Part shown: piece by piece, positions 7,634 to 16,572 of the stretch
How the letters are laid out: every line of letters begins with the position of its first letter
How positions within the stretch are numbered: the stretch's first letter is position 1
Source: Planctomycetota bacterium
GTDB taxonomy: Bacteria > Planctomycetota > Phycisphaerae > Sedimentisphaerales > Anaerobacaceae
Reading direction: 5' to 3'
DNA: 40,613 nucleotides
NCBI GenBank assembly: GCA_020351025.1
Contig: CP070728.1
Span: forward strand, 1,729,883 to 1,770,495
Translations under genes and position numbers: made by a program
Notes under the pieces: generated by a model
What the model was told of the DNA's origin: nothing
Database searches by the model: none
Seen by the model: only the letters and a program-made list of their open reading frames with translations

Positions 7634-8200
7634 ATGAGAATAATAGCCGGCACAAAACGAGGAATGAAGCTGCTCAGCCCCAAGACCCAGAATTCTCGGC
7701 CTATAACCGACAGGGTTAAGGAATCGCTTTTCAGTGTGCTTTATAAATATGACCTGTTCGATGGTAAAATCGTGGCTGATTTATTCTGCGGCGTTGGGTC
7801 TCTGGGGCTGGAGGCGCTCAGCAGAGGAGCTGAGTTTGTTAGCTTTGTCGAAAACGACCCTAAGGTAATCGCAGTTTTAGGGAAGAATATCGAAAAGGCC
7901 GGATTTGTTAAAGAATCAAAGACAGTTCGAGCCGACGCCTTCAAAGTTGGAGCTGTGGTTGATGAGCAAAAATATAACCTTATATTCGTTGACCCCCCAT
8001 ACTCGGACACAAGACAAATTGGCGAACGTTCAGCTTTGAGTGAATTACTGACATTATTAGGCGAACAGGTCGCCCCGGATGGAATTGTCGCGGTCAGGAC
8101 TAACCGACGCACCAAACTGTTAGAGAGATATGGTAAGTTTACGACAATAGAGCGGCGACAGTGGGGGACTATGGCAGTAACGATACTAAGGAAAAAGTAA
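7634..8200 (+). CDS. rsmD: 16S rRNA (guanine(966)-N2)-methyltransferase RsmD
   Basis: Methylates a 16S rRNA guanine with SAM. The N-terminus MRIIAGTKRGMKL is the family start, so ATG 7634 is preferred over TTG 7625; this gives 188 residues, the normal size. The SAM-binding motif I is VADLFCGVGSLGLEALSRGA near 50-69, and the catalytic motif IV is FVDPPYSDT (DPPY) near 122. PITDRVKESLFSVL near 22-35 is another RsmD hallmark. It ends 12 nt before the CCA/poly(A) polymerase gene, and the two are likely cotranscribed. Confidence 0.94.
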   Translation: MRIIAGTKRGMKLLSPKTQNSRPITDRVKESLFSVLYKYDLFDGKIVADLFCGVGSLGLEALSRGAEFVSFVENDPKVIAVLGKNIEKAGFVKESKTVRADAFKVGAVVDEQKYNLIFVDPPYSDTRQIGERSALSELLTLLGEQVAPDGIVAVRTNRRTKLLERYGKFTTIERRQWGTMAVTILRKK

Positions 8201-8212
8201 AAAACGAGAGCA

Positions 8213-9433
8213 ATGACAAACAGACAGGCGGCAATAAGAATAATCAAGCGTCTACGGCAGAATGGCTTCGAGGCTTTACTGGCAGGTGGTTGTGTGCGCG
8301 ATATGCGACTGGGCAGGGCCGCCAGTGACTACGATGTCGCCACAAACGCCCGGCCGGAAGAGGTAATTAAGCTATTTAAACGCACATTAAAAGTTGGAGC
8401 AAAATTCGGCGTAGTGATTGTTCTAATCGAAGGCAAGCAAGTCGAAGTCGCCACATTTAGAACTGAAACCGGCTACGCGGACGGCAGGCACCCAACCGAG
8501 GTCAAATTTGCCAGCGCAGCTGAAGATGCAAGCCGACGAGACTTTACCATCAACGGGATGTTTTACGACCCGCTTGAAGAAAAGGTAATCGACTATATCA
8601 ATGGACAAGCGGACCTCAAGAGCAAGCTGATACGAACCATTGGCCAGCCGAGTGAGCGCTTCGAAGAAGACTATCTGCGAATGCTGCGAGCGGTGCGGTT
8701 CTCAACCCAGCTTAATTTTGCAATTGAGGCTCAGACCTTCTCGGCAATTTGCAAAAATGCGAAGAACATCACGAAAATAAGCGGTGAACGCATAGCAATG
8801 GAATTAGAGGCCATCCTGGTTAATCCTGATCGTTCCGAGGGTGTGACGCTGTTAGCTAAGTGTGGATTAGCAGAAGCAATTTTTCCGGGTTTATCGGCCA
8901 AGCAAATTAAATCAGCGATTAGCACACTGGAGCAATTGCAACAAAAAAGCGATTTTGCTCTGACACTTGCCTGTCTTTTTTCCGGTTGTTCAACAGAATT
9001 CGCACTTGAAAAATGTAAGATTCTCAAACTTAGCAGAAGCCAGACGAAGCATATCAAATTTCTATTAGGCAGCAGAGATAAATTGCTTAATTCTAAGATG
9101 TCTTTGGCTGAATTGAAGTTAACAGCGAGCGAACCCTACTTTTGGGACCTGTACGAACTGCAAAGGGCAATTCAAAAAGCCCGGCGAAAAAGCATTGGTC
9201 CGCTGGTAAGCCTGCGGAAACGAATAAAGGCCTTGAAAGGTGTCGAGCTTCGGCCAAAACCGTTACTCACTGGACACGACTTAATTGGCCTGGGTGCAAC
9301 ACCGGGACCGGCACTCGGCCAGTTAGCTGAAGAGATGTACATCGCCCAATTAGAGGGGAACTTACAAACAAAACCAAAAGCCAAAAAATGGGTACAAAAA
9401 TGGTTGCAAAAGCACAGGATGATTGAAAAATAA
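8213..9433 (+). CDS. CCA tRNA nucleotidyltransferase / poly(A) polymerase family
   Basis: A class II nucleotidyltransferase of 406 residues that adds CCA to tRNA 3' ends or polyadenylates RNA. The catalytic head has LAGGCVRDMRLGR near 23-35 and SDYDVAT near 38-44 (the DxD metal ligands). Next come RRDFTINGMFYDP near 105 (flexible loop and third carboxylate region), DYLRMLRAVRF near 148 and GERIAMELEAIL near 185. The C-terminal helical body is shorter and less conserved. It starts 12 nt after rsmD. No second such enzyme is in view, so CCA addition is the likelier role, but sequence alone does not settle CCA versus poly(A) specificity. Confidence 0.88.
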   Translation: MTNRQAAIRIIKRLRQNGFEALLAGGCVRDMRLGRAASDYDVATNARPEEVIKLFKRTLKVGAKFGVVIVLIEGKQVEVATFRTETGYADGRHPTEVKFASAAEDASRRDFTINGMFYDPLEEKVIDYINGQADLKSKLIRTIGQPSERFEEDYLRMLRAVRFSTQLNFAIEAQTFSAICKNAKNITKISGERIAMELEAILVNPDRSEGVTLLAKCGLAEAIFPGLSAKQIKSAISTLEQLQQKSDFALTLACLFSGCSTEFALEKCKILKLSRSQTKHIKFLLGSRDKLLNSKMSLAELKLTASEPYFWDLYELQRAIQKARRKSIGPLVSLRKRIKALKGVELRPKPLLTGHDLIGLGATPGPALGQLAEEMYIAQLEGNLQTKPKAKKWVQKWLQKHRMIEK

Positions 9434-9458
9434 TGACTGTCAAACAAGGAGAAAAGAT

Positions 9459-10958
9459 ATGAGCACGCGAATAGACCGTCGAGATTTTTTGAAAAAAATG
9501 GGTGTAGGGGCGGCAGCAGTAGCGATGCCGAAGCTGGTTTATGGGATGGCCGCCCCCATCAAAAGACCGAATCTGCTTTTTGTCTTTGCCGACCAGTTTC
9601 GCAAACACGCAATGGGTTTTATGAATCAGGACCCGGCGATTACTCCCAACTTTGACAAATTTGCTCAAGAAGGACTGGCCTTTACCAACGCTGTGAGCTG
9701 CTGTCCGATATGCACGCCATTTAGAGCAATGCTCATGACCGGCCGCTATCCACTTACAACCGGCATGACCAGCAATTGCATGCCGGGCACAGACCTTCAA
9801 ATGAGCGCCGATGAAATCTGCATCGGAGATGTCTTAAAGGCCAACGGCTATCAAACAGGTTACATCGGCAAATGGCACCTCGAAATCCCCACCAGAAACA
9901 GGTCAAAAAATCCACCGGATGAACCAAAAGATAGCTGGGACGGCTGGACCCCGCCTGGTCCCAGGCGCCATGGTTTCGATTTCTGGTACGCTTACAACTG
10001 CAACGGCAGTCATTTTGACCCCGTTTACTGGAAGGACAATCCAGAGAGAATTGACATCGAACAATGGTCCGTAGAGCACGAGACCGACATAGCCATAGAC
10101 TTCATCCGCAACCGTAAAAAGGATAAGCCCTTTGCATTATTTATGTCCTGGAATCCACCCCATCCACCCTTTATTGCGCCCGAAAAATACAAAGCCCTAT
10201 ATAAAGATAAGGAACTGCCTCCACGAGCCAACGTTCAGTCTAGTGACAAATACGAAACGGTCTACATGCCGTACTACGCCGCTGTTACATCGTGTGACGA
10301 CAATTTCGGCAGGCTCCTCAAGGCACTGGACAACCTTGGCTTAACAGATAATACCATCGTTGTCTTTACCGCCGACCACGGCGAAATGATGGGCTCCCAT
10401 GGCCGCTTTGCCAAGAGCATCTGGTATGATGAATCAATAGGCATACCCTTTATAATTCGATGGCCCGGTCGCATCAAACCCCGGCGAGAGGATATGCCCT
10501 TCGCTGTCTACGACTTTATGCCGACTTTACTCGGATTGATGGGACTGCCTATACCAAATACCGTTGAGGCCACCGATTACTCCAGACTCATGCTCGGCAA
10601 AAAAACGAAAAGACCCTCTTCGGCCTTTATAACCAGCTACGGCAACCGCGGCAGACTCCTCGCCGTCGGCCAGAAGCCCTCACAATGGGCACTCCAGGCT
10701 GAAGAGATTCGCAAGAAGGGCATCGACTGGCGCACCGTGGGCTATCGGGGCCTCCGTACGAAGCGGTACACATACGTAGTTAACCGTGGGCCAGAAGGCA
10801 AAAACTTAAAGCGCCTCCTCTACGATAACGCCAAAAACCCTTATCAGTTAAATCCGGTTGAGGCAACCAATGCAGATGAAAATCCAATAATGGCCAAGCT
10901 TGACAAGGAACTGCAGCAGTGGCTGGACAAAATGAACGACCCATTTCCATTGCGTTAA
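9459..10958 (+). CDS. Tat-exported type I sulfatase
   Basis: Hydrolyses sulfate esters, presumably of a polysaccharide. I chose ATG 9459 (499 residues): AAGGAG lies 7 nt upstream and the N-terminus then is a twin-arginine signal (DRRDFLKKMG at 6-15, then an Ala-rich hydrophobic stretch to about 30). The activation motif CTPFR (Cys85-Arg89, pattern CxPxR) shows a Cys-type enzyme needing conversion to formylglycine. FVFADQ (41-46) and FTADHGEMMGSHGR near 300 supply metal and sulfate ligands; GKWHLE near 135 is also conserved. Because Tat substrates fold before export, the maturase encoded at 12636 could act on it in the cytoplasm. It heads a sulfatase, beta-helix, maturase series 25 nt after the CCA gene. 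The natural substrate is unknown. Confidence 0.94.
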   Translation: MSTRIDRRDFLKKMGVGAAAVAMPKLVYGMAAPIKRPNLLFVFADQFRKHAMGFMNQDPAITPNFDKFAQEGLAFTNAVSCCPICTPFRAMLMTGRYPLTTGMTSNCMPGTDLQMSADEICIGDVLKANGYQTGYIGKWHLEIPTRNRSKNPPDEPKDSWDGWTPPGPRRHGFDFWYAYNCNGSHFDPVYWKDNPERIDIEQWSVEHETDIAIDFIRNRKKDKPFALFMSWNPPHPPFIAPEKYKALYKDKELPPRANVQSSDKYETVYMPYYAAVTSCDDNFGRLLKALDNLGLTDNTIVVFTADHGEMMGSHGRFAKSIWYDESIGIPFIIRWPGRIKPRREDMPFAVYDFMPTLLGLMGLPIPNTVEATDYSRLMLGKKTKRPSSAFITSYGNRGRLLAVGQKPSQWALQAEEIRKKGIDWRTVGYRGLRTKRYTYVVNRGPEGKNLKRLLYDNAKNPYQLNPVEATNADENPIMAKLDKELQQWLDKMNDPFPLR

Positions 10959-11045
10959 TGATTAAAAACCAGAGGCAGATAGAAGATTTGAAAAGATTGT
11001 TTAAAAACGATTAAGATAGTTTTAGAAATGGTAAAGGAGGTAACA

Positions 11046-12563
11046 ATGGTTTCGAGATTCGTACTAATCAATGTAATATCCTGCATGTTATTGATTGGCA
11101 ATGCATATGCACGAGACTACCACATCAGTCCACAGGGCGATGATTCAAACCCGGGGACCAAAGCTCAACCGTGGCAAAGTATCAAAAAAGTAAACGACAC
11201 GGACTTTACCGCGGGGGACAGTATTCTATTTGAGGGTGGCAAGACTTTTGCCGGTACAATCCGCCTTGATAAAAATGACAGCGGCACAAGTACGAAGAAG
11301 GTTACGATTACTTCCTACAGAACCGGTCGAGCGATTATCAATGGAGCAGATGACAGCAGCCTGCTTGCCGAAGGATGCGACTATCTTGTCATCAAAAACA
11401 TAAACTTCGTCGGGTCGGGGCGCAAGACCGGCAATACCAAGAAAGGCGTGCTTATATCCGATGCCGAAGGAGTGGAGATTGACCATATTGAAGTCAGCGG
11501 ATTTCAAAAAAGCGGCCTGAGCGCTGGTGGGGTCCACAATATCCGCATCACGAACGTATATGCCCATGACAACGGGGCTGACGGAATAGGCGTCGGCGCC
11601 TCTAAAAACAGATGGTCAAAAAATGTTTATGTCGGTTATTGCACCGCCGAGAACAATCCCGGCGACCCCACGAATCTTACTAATCACAGCGGCAGCGGCA
11701 TTGTGGTCGGCCAGCTCAGTAACGCCGTAATTGAATACTGCGAGGCAATGAACAACGGTTGGGATATGCCCAGAAGGGGCAACGGCCCGGTCGGTATCTG
11801 GACCTGGAGCGCAGACAAGGTTATTATCCAGTTTTGCATAGCCCACGATAACAAAAGCCCGGGCCATGACGGCGGCGGCTTTGACATCGACGGCGGTGTG
11901 ACAAACTCAATCCTTCAATACAATCTTTCATATAACAACGAGGGTCCCGGATATTTTCTGTGCCAATATCCAACAGCACCGCCTTTTAAGAATAACATCG
12001 TTCGTTACAACATCAGTCAGAACGATGGAACCAGGAACAACCGCATGAGCGGCATTGACATCTACGCTGGGGATGTCGGTATGTCCGACTGCCAAATCTA
12101 CAACAACACAATATATAACAAATATGGTGCAGCCATTGCCTTCGGAGGCCTCGATGTGCCGGGTATTACTATTCGCAACAATATCTTTATCTTTGCCGGA
12201 GAGCTGATTTCAGGAGGCTCCAAAAGAGGACGATTCGAAAATAACATCTACTGGCGTGTCGATGACCGAGACCTTATTTTTGACGGGCACACGAGTATTG
12301 ACGAATGGGCCCAGGTCACCGGACAGGAAAAAATCTGCGATACCGTTGTCGGCAAATATATCGACCCGAAGTTAATTAAGCCCGGCACCGCTACACTCAC
12401 GGACCCGACAAAGCTTGCAACGTTAGAAGCATACAAACTTAAACCGGATTCTCCCTGCATCGGGGCCGGATTAGAAATCAAGGACAACGGCGGCCGAGAC
12501 TTCTGGGGCAATAAGATACCTGATGAAGAAAAACCAACTATCGGTGCCTGCGAAAAACCATAA
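11046..12563 (+). CDS. Secreted right-handed parallel beta-helix protein, possible polysaccharide lyase or hydrolase
   Basis: The ATG at 11046 is preceded by AAAGGAGG (11033-11040), so it is preferred to the ATG at 11028, giving 505 residues. A signal peptide (about 1-22, ending in NAYA) leads into DYHISPQGDDSNPGT, the usual opening of secreted beta-helix proteins. Rungs rich in Asn and Gly follow (for example NAVIEYCEAMNNG, NSILQYNLSYNNEG, CQIYNNTIYN), typical of pectate-lyase-like solenoids. The end FWGN...IGACE matches the common IGAYE terminus of this group. Its place between a sulfatase and the maturase suggests it binds or cuts the same sulfated glycan. The chemistry (lyase, hydrolase or binding only) cannot be read from this sequence. 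Confidence 0.85.
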   Translation: MVSRFVLINVISCMLLIGNAYARDYHISPQGDDSNPGTKAQPWQSIKKVNDTDFTAGDSILFEGGKTFAGTIRLDKNDSGTSTKKVTITSYRTGRAIINGADDSSLLAEGCDYLVIKNINFVGSGRKTGNTKKGVLISDAEGVEIDHIEVSGFQKSGLSAGGVHNIRITNVYAHDNGADGIGVGASKNRWSKNVYVGYCTAENNPGDPTNLTNHSGSGIVVGQLSNAVIEYCEAMNNGWDMPRRGNGPVGIWTWSADKVIIQFCIAHDNKSPGHDGGGFDIDGGVTNSILQYNLSYNNEGPGYFLCQYPTAPPFKNNIVRYNISQNDGTRNNRMSGIDIYAGDVGMSDCQIYNNTIYNKYGAAIAFGGLDVPGITIRNNIFIFAGELISGGSKRGRFENNIYWRVDDRDLIFDGHTSIDEWAQVTGQEKICDTVVGKYIDPKLIKPGTATLTDPTKLATLEAYKLKPDSPCIGAGLEIKDNGGRDFWGNKIPDEEKPTIGACEKP

Positions 12564-12635
12564 CAGGCAAAGAACGAACATACTTGGCAAAAGGCTTGTA
12601 AAACTATAACAACCTGTGCCGGAATATAAAAAAGA

Positions 12636-13772
12636 ATGCAGCCGTTTACTCTTTTAATCAAGCCGTCCGGCTCTGATTGCAACCTCGATTGCACATACTG
12701 TTTCTACAAAAACAGAGCGCCCGAGGTAGGCCAAGGAAGGCAACGTATGAGTGATGAGGTGCTCGAAAGACTCATAAAAGATTATCTACAATTAGGTCTC
12801 CCTATGGCCGGCTTTTCCTGGCAGGGCGGTGAGCCTACCTTAATGGGGCTGGATTTCTACAAAAAGGTAGTCCAGTTACAGAAAAAATACGGCAAGGCAA
12901 GGCAACATATCAGCAACGCCCTGCAAACCAATGCTATTTTGCTTGACGATGAATGGTGCCAATTTCTACACGATAATAAATTTCTCGTCGGCATTAGCAT
13001 TGATGGCCCCAAAGAATTTCATGATTATTACCGCGTTGACCACTCCGGCTCAGGTAGTTTTGATAAAGTAATGACAGTTATACAAAGATGCAAAAAATAT
13101 AAAGTTGAATTCAATATCCTTACCCTATTGAATAATAAAAATATCGAACATCCAGACAAATTATTCGACTTTTTCATCGAAAATGGTATCCGGTATCTGC
13201 AGTTTATCACCTGCCTGGAGCGCGACTCCGACACAGACAAGGTTCTGGATTTTTCAATAACAGCCCAGCAGTATGGCGAATTTTTGTGCAGGATATTTAA
13301 CCGCTGGCATGATTACGGCCCAGATAAACTAAGCATCCGGGACTTCGACTCGATACTGGCTTTTTGTGTCTCAGGCAACCATACAATTTGCACATTCGAC
13401 AAACAGTGCAGCAGCTATATTGTTATCGAGCACAATGGCGATGCTTTCTGCTGTGATTTTTATGTTGAGCCAGATTGGCGAATAGGTAACATTTTTGAAA
13501 CACCGATAGAAAAACTTGCCACCGGCAGTAAAAAGCGAACATTTGCACGCGCCAAACAAAACATTTCCAATACCTGTCTTTTATGCAGACATCTTTCCTT
13601 CTGTCGAGGCGGCTGCCAGAAAGACAGAATCGCATCAGACGGCCAGCACAGCCGACAGAGCTATTTCTGCCCGAGCTACAAGCGCTTCTTCGATTATGCG
13701 ATGCCAAAGTTTATGCAGCTCGCCGCTACAATAAGTGCAGGCTCTGCCATTCAAACACAACCTTTCATATAA
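12636..13772 (+). CDS. Anaerobic sulfatase-maturating enzyme (radical SAM)
   Basis: Oxidises the active-site Cys (or Ser) of sulfatases to formylglycine without oxygen. The radical SAM cluster is CNLDCTYC (Cys15, 19, 22; CxxxCxxC), in the family N-terminus LLIKPSGSDCNLDCTYCFY. WQGGEPTLMG near 63, LQTNAILLDDEW near 92 and GISIDGP near 115 are conserved anSME blocks. The C-terminal SPASM domain has many Cys (TFDKQC, FCCDFYVEPDWRIGN, NTCLLCRHLSFCRGGC) for two auxiliary clusters. At 378 residues it has normal length. It is encoded just after a Cys-type sulfatase and a beta-helix protein, so the sulfatase at 9459 is the obvious client. Confidence 0.94.
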   Translation: MQPFTLLIKPSGSDCNLDCTYCFYKNRAPEVGQGRQRMSDEVLERLIKDYLQLGLPMAGFSWQGGEPTLMGLDFYKKVVQLQKKYGKARQHISNALQTNAILLDDEWCQFLHDNKFLVGISIDGPKEFHDYYRVDHSGSGSFDKVMTVIQRCKKYKVEFNILTLLNNKNIEHPDKLFDFFIENGIRYLQFITCLERDSDTDKVLDFSITAQQYGEFLCRIFNRWHDYGPDKLSIRDFDSILAFCVSGNHTICTFDKQCSSYIVIEHNGDAFCCDFYVEPDWRIGNIFETPIEKLATGSKKRTFARAKQNISNTCLLCRHLSFCRGGCQKDRIASDGQHSRQSYFCPSYKRFFDYAMPKFMQLAATISAGSAIQTQPFI

Positions 13773-13794
13773 CAGGTACCTTGCCTCCCCCTAT

Positions 13795-13815
13795 CTTTTG
13801 AACGTTTTTCAAAGG
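13795..13815 (+). terminator. Hairpin after the maturase gene, possible terminator or processing site
   Basis: CTTTTGAA (13795-13802) and TTCAAAGG (13808-13815) form an 8-bp stem with one T-G pair and a 5-nt loop, 22 bp after the maturase stop. No T-run follows directly, so termination is uncertain. The rest of the 231-bp spacer to 14003 holds a promoter and no convincing gene. Confidence 0.3.
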
Positions 13816-13900
13816 AAAATGACGCCTCAATCTGATTTTTTCGGAAGTTCTAAAGGCTGGACGGCATTTTGTCATCACAGTTGCGTTAGGCGGTTTTTTA

Positions 13901-13930
13901 TTGACAAATAGGGCTTTTATTTATTAAAAT
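13901..13930 (+). promoter_or_regulatory. Strong sigma-70-type promoter for the HEAT-repeat gene
   Basis: TTGACA (13901-13906), 18-bp spacer, TAAAAT (13925-13930). A start near 13938 would leave a leader of about 66 nt that ends in GGAG before ATG 14004. A perfect -35 and a 5/6 -10 make this one of the best promoters in the window. Confidence 0.55.
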
Positions 13931-14003
13931 ATTAGTCTCTAAGGATATTTTTTTATAAAGACCGCTTTTTAATAAAGCAAACGGCTTTTTTGGAGACATT
14001 TCA

Positions 14004-15797
14004 ATGTTTAACGGAAAGATTATTACAGCAATTTTAGTAGTAGGGCTTTTTACAGTTAGTGTTGCTTTTACACAAAGCCTTGAGAACAACTGGAACGACT
14101 TTCTACATTACACCAAGATTGGCCGACTTGATTTAGCAGCCAGCTACGCCCAGACAATTCTCGACAGTGCCCCTGACCCTATAGAACTGCTCGGTCTAAG
14201 TGAAGCAAATCCGCAGGGTTACGCAATTTTACTAAAGGTAATTGACTCTGAGCCTGAGGCGGACCTAACTGAACTAAGCGAGGAAATTTTAGATATTATC
14301 GAGCAGGGCAGATTTATCCGGCGGACCGACCCTAAGGTTATCACACAGGAAATAAGAAGGCTCAGCGGTACGACTCGCGGCCAAATTGCGGCGGTTAAAC
14401 GACTCCAGAATGCTGGTGAGTATGCAGTGGTTTATATGCTCGATGCTCTAATGGATAATTCGCGTAAGGAAGAATGGCCTAATATTATATGGGCACTTCC
14501 ACAAATCGGCAGAGATGCAATAAGGCCACTTGCCGCCTCCCTGCAGACTGAAAATGTATCGATAAAAGCTGAAATAATACAGGCACTGGGCAAGATTGGC
14601 TATCCGCAATCACTGGCCTATTTAAAGTACATTATTGAAATCGACGAATCGGACGAACTTCGGAACTTAGCCAGCAGAAGCATCAGGCAAATTGACCCTG
14701 CTGTTTTGAAAATCCCTGCTGCAGAGTTGTTTCACGGGCTTGCTGAGAACTACTATTACCACGCGCAATCTCTGGCCCCGGCAGAAGATGCTAATTTTGC
14801 CAACATATGGTTCTGGGACCCGCAAGGCCGACGACTGTATCGTGAAAAGGTTGATAAAAGTTACTTTAACGAGTTGATGGCAATGCGTACTTGCGAGTGG
14901 TCTCTAAAAGCCGACCCTGGATTTGGCCCGGCTATTGGTCTCTGGGTGGCCGCCTATTTCAAGGCCGAGGCCACGGGTGTCAGCATGCCGGACTATTTTG
15001 GTCCCGGCCACGCTGATGCCCTCGTTTATGCAACCACCGCAGGCCCAGAATACCTGCACCAAGCACTTGAACGCGCCCTTGAGGACAAAAATGCTTATGT
15101 CGCACTGGGCGTCATTGAAGCACTGGCTACCAATGCGGGTGAAAAATCATTATTTTACCGAGTCGGCTCGGCTCAACCACTGCTCCAGGCACTTTCTTTC
15201 GATGACAGGGCAGTGAGATATAGCGCAGCGATAGCAATAGCTGCAGCAGGACCGAAAGATAACTTCGCTGAAAGTAAGATAGTCACCGAGATTCTAGGGC
15301 AAGCTCTGGGCCAAACGGGCGAGCAGATAAACGAAGATACGGCCATGTGGAGTGAAGAACTCGCTGATAGTTATGCCCTCAGTGCAGCTGGAGCTATGTT
15401 GGAACTGGCCCTAACGCGAAACCCTGTTATTGACTTATTTCCTGCTCAAGGTAGTCTTATAAATGCAACCAATGATAAGCGACTTGAAATTCAGATACTT
15501 TCTGGTCAGATTTTGGCCAGGCTCACAGGACCTGATGCTCAGCGTTCGATAGCTGCAATGGCCCTTACGGAAACCAACACTATGGAAGTTCGAATAGCTG
15601 CCTTTTATTCGCTGGCCATTTCAGCAAAACTCAACGCCAACTTACTCGATGACGAAAAGATTGACGCTATTTATTCACTGGTTAGTTCGCAGGAAATCGA
15701 CCCAGAGCTGCGTGGTGCCGCTGCTTCGGCCTACGGGGCACTTAATTTGCCCAGCCAGAAAGTAAAAGACCTTATCCTTGACCAAGCGCGCAGCTAA
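14004..15797 (+). CDS. Exported HEAT-repeat protein
   Basis: A 597-residue protein with a signal peptide (MFNGKIITAILVVGLFTVSVAFT, about 1-23). HEAT-type helical pairs follow: a clear block near 130-230 (YMLDALMD..., IRPLAASLQ..., IKAEIIQALGKIG..., LRNLASRSIRQID) and a second near 350-420 (YLHQALERALED..., VALGVIEALATNAG, VRYSAAIAIAAAG). More repeats run to the C-terminus (EVRIAAFYSLAIS, LRGAAASAYGAL). No catalytic motif is evident, so a scaffold role in the periplasm or at the envelope is the plain reading. It has its own promoter at 13901-13930 and converges with the CvpA-like gene; the 97-bp gap between them shows no clear terminator. The function is unknown. Confidence 0.85.
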   Translation: MFNGKIITAILVVGLFTVSVAFTQSLENNWNDFLHYTKIGRLDLAASYAQTILDSAPDPIELLGLSEANPQGYAILLKVIDSEPEADLTELSEEILDIIEQGRFIRRTDPKVITQEIRRLSGTTRGQIAAVKRLQNAGEYAVVYMLDALMDNSRKEEWPNIIWALPQIGRDAIRPLAASLQTENVSIKAEIIQALGKIGYPQSLAYLKYIIEIDESDELRNLASRSIRQIDPAVLKIPAAELFHGLAENYYYHAQSLAPAEDANFANIWFWDPQGRRLYREKVDKSYFNELMAMRTCEWSLKADPGFGPAIGLWVAAYFKAEATGVSMPDYFGPGHADALVYATTAGPEYLHQALERALEDKNAYVALGVIEALATNAGEKSLFYRVGSAQPLLQALSFDDRAVRYSAAIAIAAAGPKDNFAESKIVTEILGQALGQTGEQINEDTAMWSEELADSYALSAAGAMLELALTRNPVIDLFPAQGSLINATNDKRLEIQILSGQILARLTGPDAQRSIAAMALTETNTMEVRIAAFYSLAISAKLNANLLDDEKIDAIYSLVSSQEIDPELRGAAASAYGALNLPSQKVKDLILDQARS

Positions 15798-15894
15798 AGT
15801 AGAAGTTAAATACGGATAAGATTTGCCGCTAAAGCCAATTGGTGAGAGAGGTTTATTTCGACCTTAGCACAATTGTAATCAATTCAATTGACGC

Positions 15895-16566
15895 TCAAAT
15901 ATTCTCAAAGTCAATCTCTGGTGGCGGGCCAAGTTGCTCTTCAATGTCGGGTTTTACCTGAGGGGGCTCAGCCGGTTCGGCTGGTTTGGTCGGCTCAACG
16001 CGCTTTGTCACTTTAGGCCGTCTCGCTTCCTCGATGCTTCTTAGCAACTCACTAACAGCCTGTTTTGTGGGATGTTCGCCCTGCTGCTCAGACACTACCG
16101 CATTAACCAAATCACACCACCAGTAAAGATAGGGTCCGTTAGTTTGCTCAAAGTGCTGGCTGCCAAAACCAATTCCCTTCATTATAGGGTGCTGAGAAAC
16201 CGGAGTGATACAGATTGCCAAACTGAGAAAACTCGAGATAAGAAACCCGGCTAAAAAGCCTAAACAGGCAGCACCGAGCGTATCAAATATTCTTGGAAAT
16301 GGAATGCTAAATTGGCCAGTAAGAAAAGTGTACGATATGCCATGTAAAACCAAAAAGGCCGCTATCGCAGTGCCAAACATACTCAGGGCATCACAACATG
16401 GCGCATCACTTATTGCAGGAACATTTACAACAATTGCCCGAAGGTACACAGCTAAATATACTGAGATTACGATATTGAACAACATAACCAGCGCTTCATA
16501 GAAGCCTAGTTTGATGGCATAGTATGCGATAATTGCACCAATTAATATGGCAGTCCAAAATACCAT
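15895..16566 (-). CDS. CvpA family membrane protein
   Basis: A 223-residue protein with four predicted membrane segments (about 2-20, 25-44, 64-82 and 95-119) and the CvpA-like segment FDTLGAACLGFLAGFLISSFL in the last of them. The cytoplasmic or periplasmic tail from about 180 is rich in Pro, Glu and Lys (EPTKPAEPAEPP) and probably disordered. CvpA relatives in proteobacteria are linked to envelope stress and colicin V export, but no molecular activity is settled. It starts 6 nt after the GspE-like ATPase stop, so the two are almost certainly cotranscribed, a pairing that may mean joint work at the membrane. Confidence 0.8.
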   Translation of the reverse strand: MVFWTAILIGAIIAYYAIKLGFYEALVMLFNIVISVYLAVYLRAIVVNVPAISDAPCCDALSMFGTAIAAFLVLHGISYTFLTGQFSIPFPRIFDTLGAACLGFLAGFLISSFLSLAICITPVSQHPIMKGIGFGSQHFEQTNGPYLYWWCDLVNAVVSEQQGEHPTKQAVSELLRSIEEARRPKVTKRVEPTKPAEPAEPPQVKPDIEEQLGPPPEIDFENI

Positions 16567-16572
16567 TAAACC

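Noticed and set aside
9267-9800. 177-residue minus-strand frame across the CCA gene and the sulfatase
   Set aside because: Runs antisense through two well-supported genes and contains no recognisable domain.
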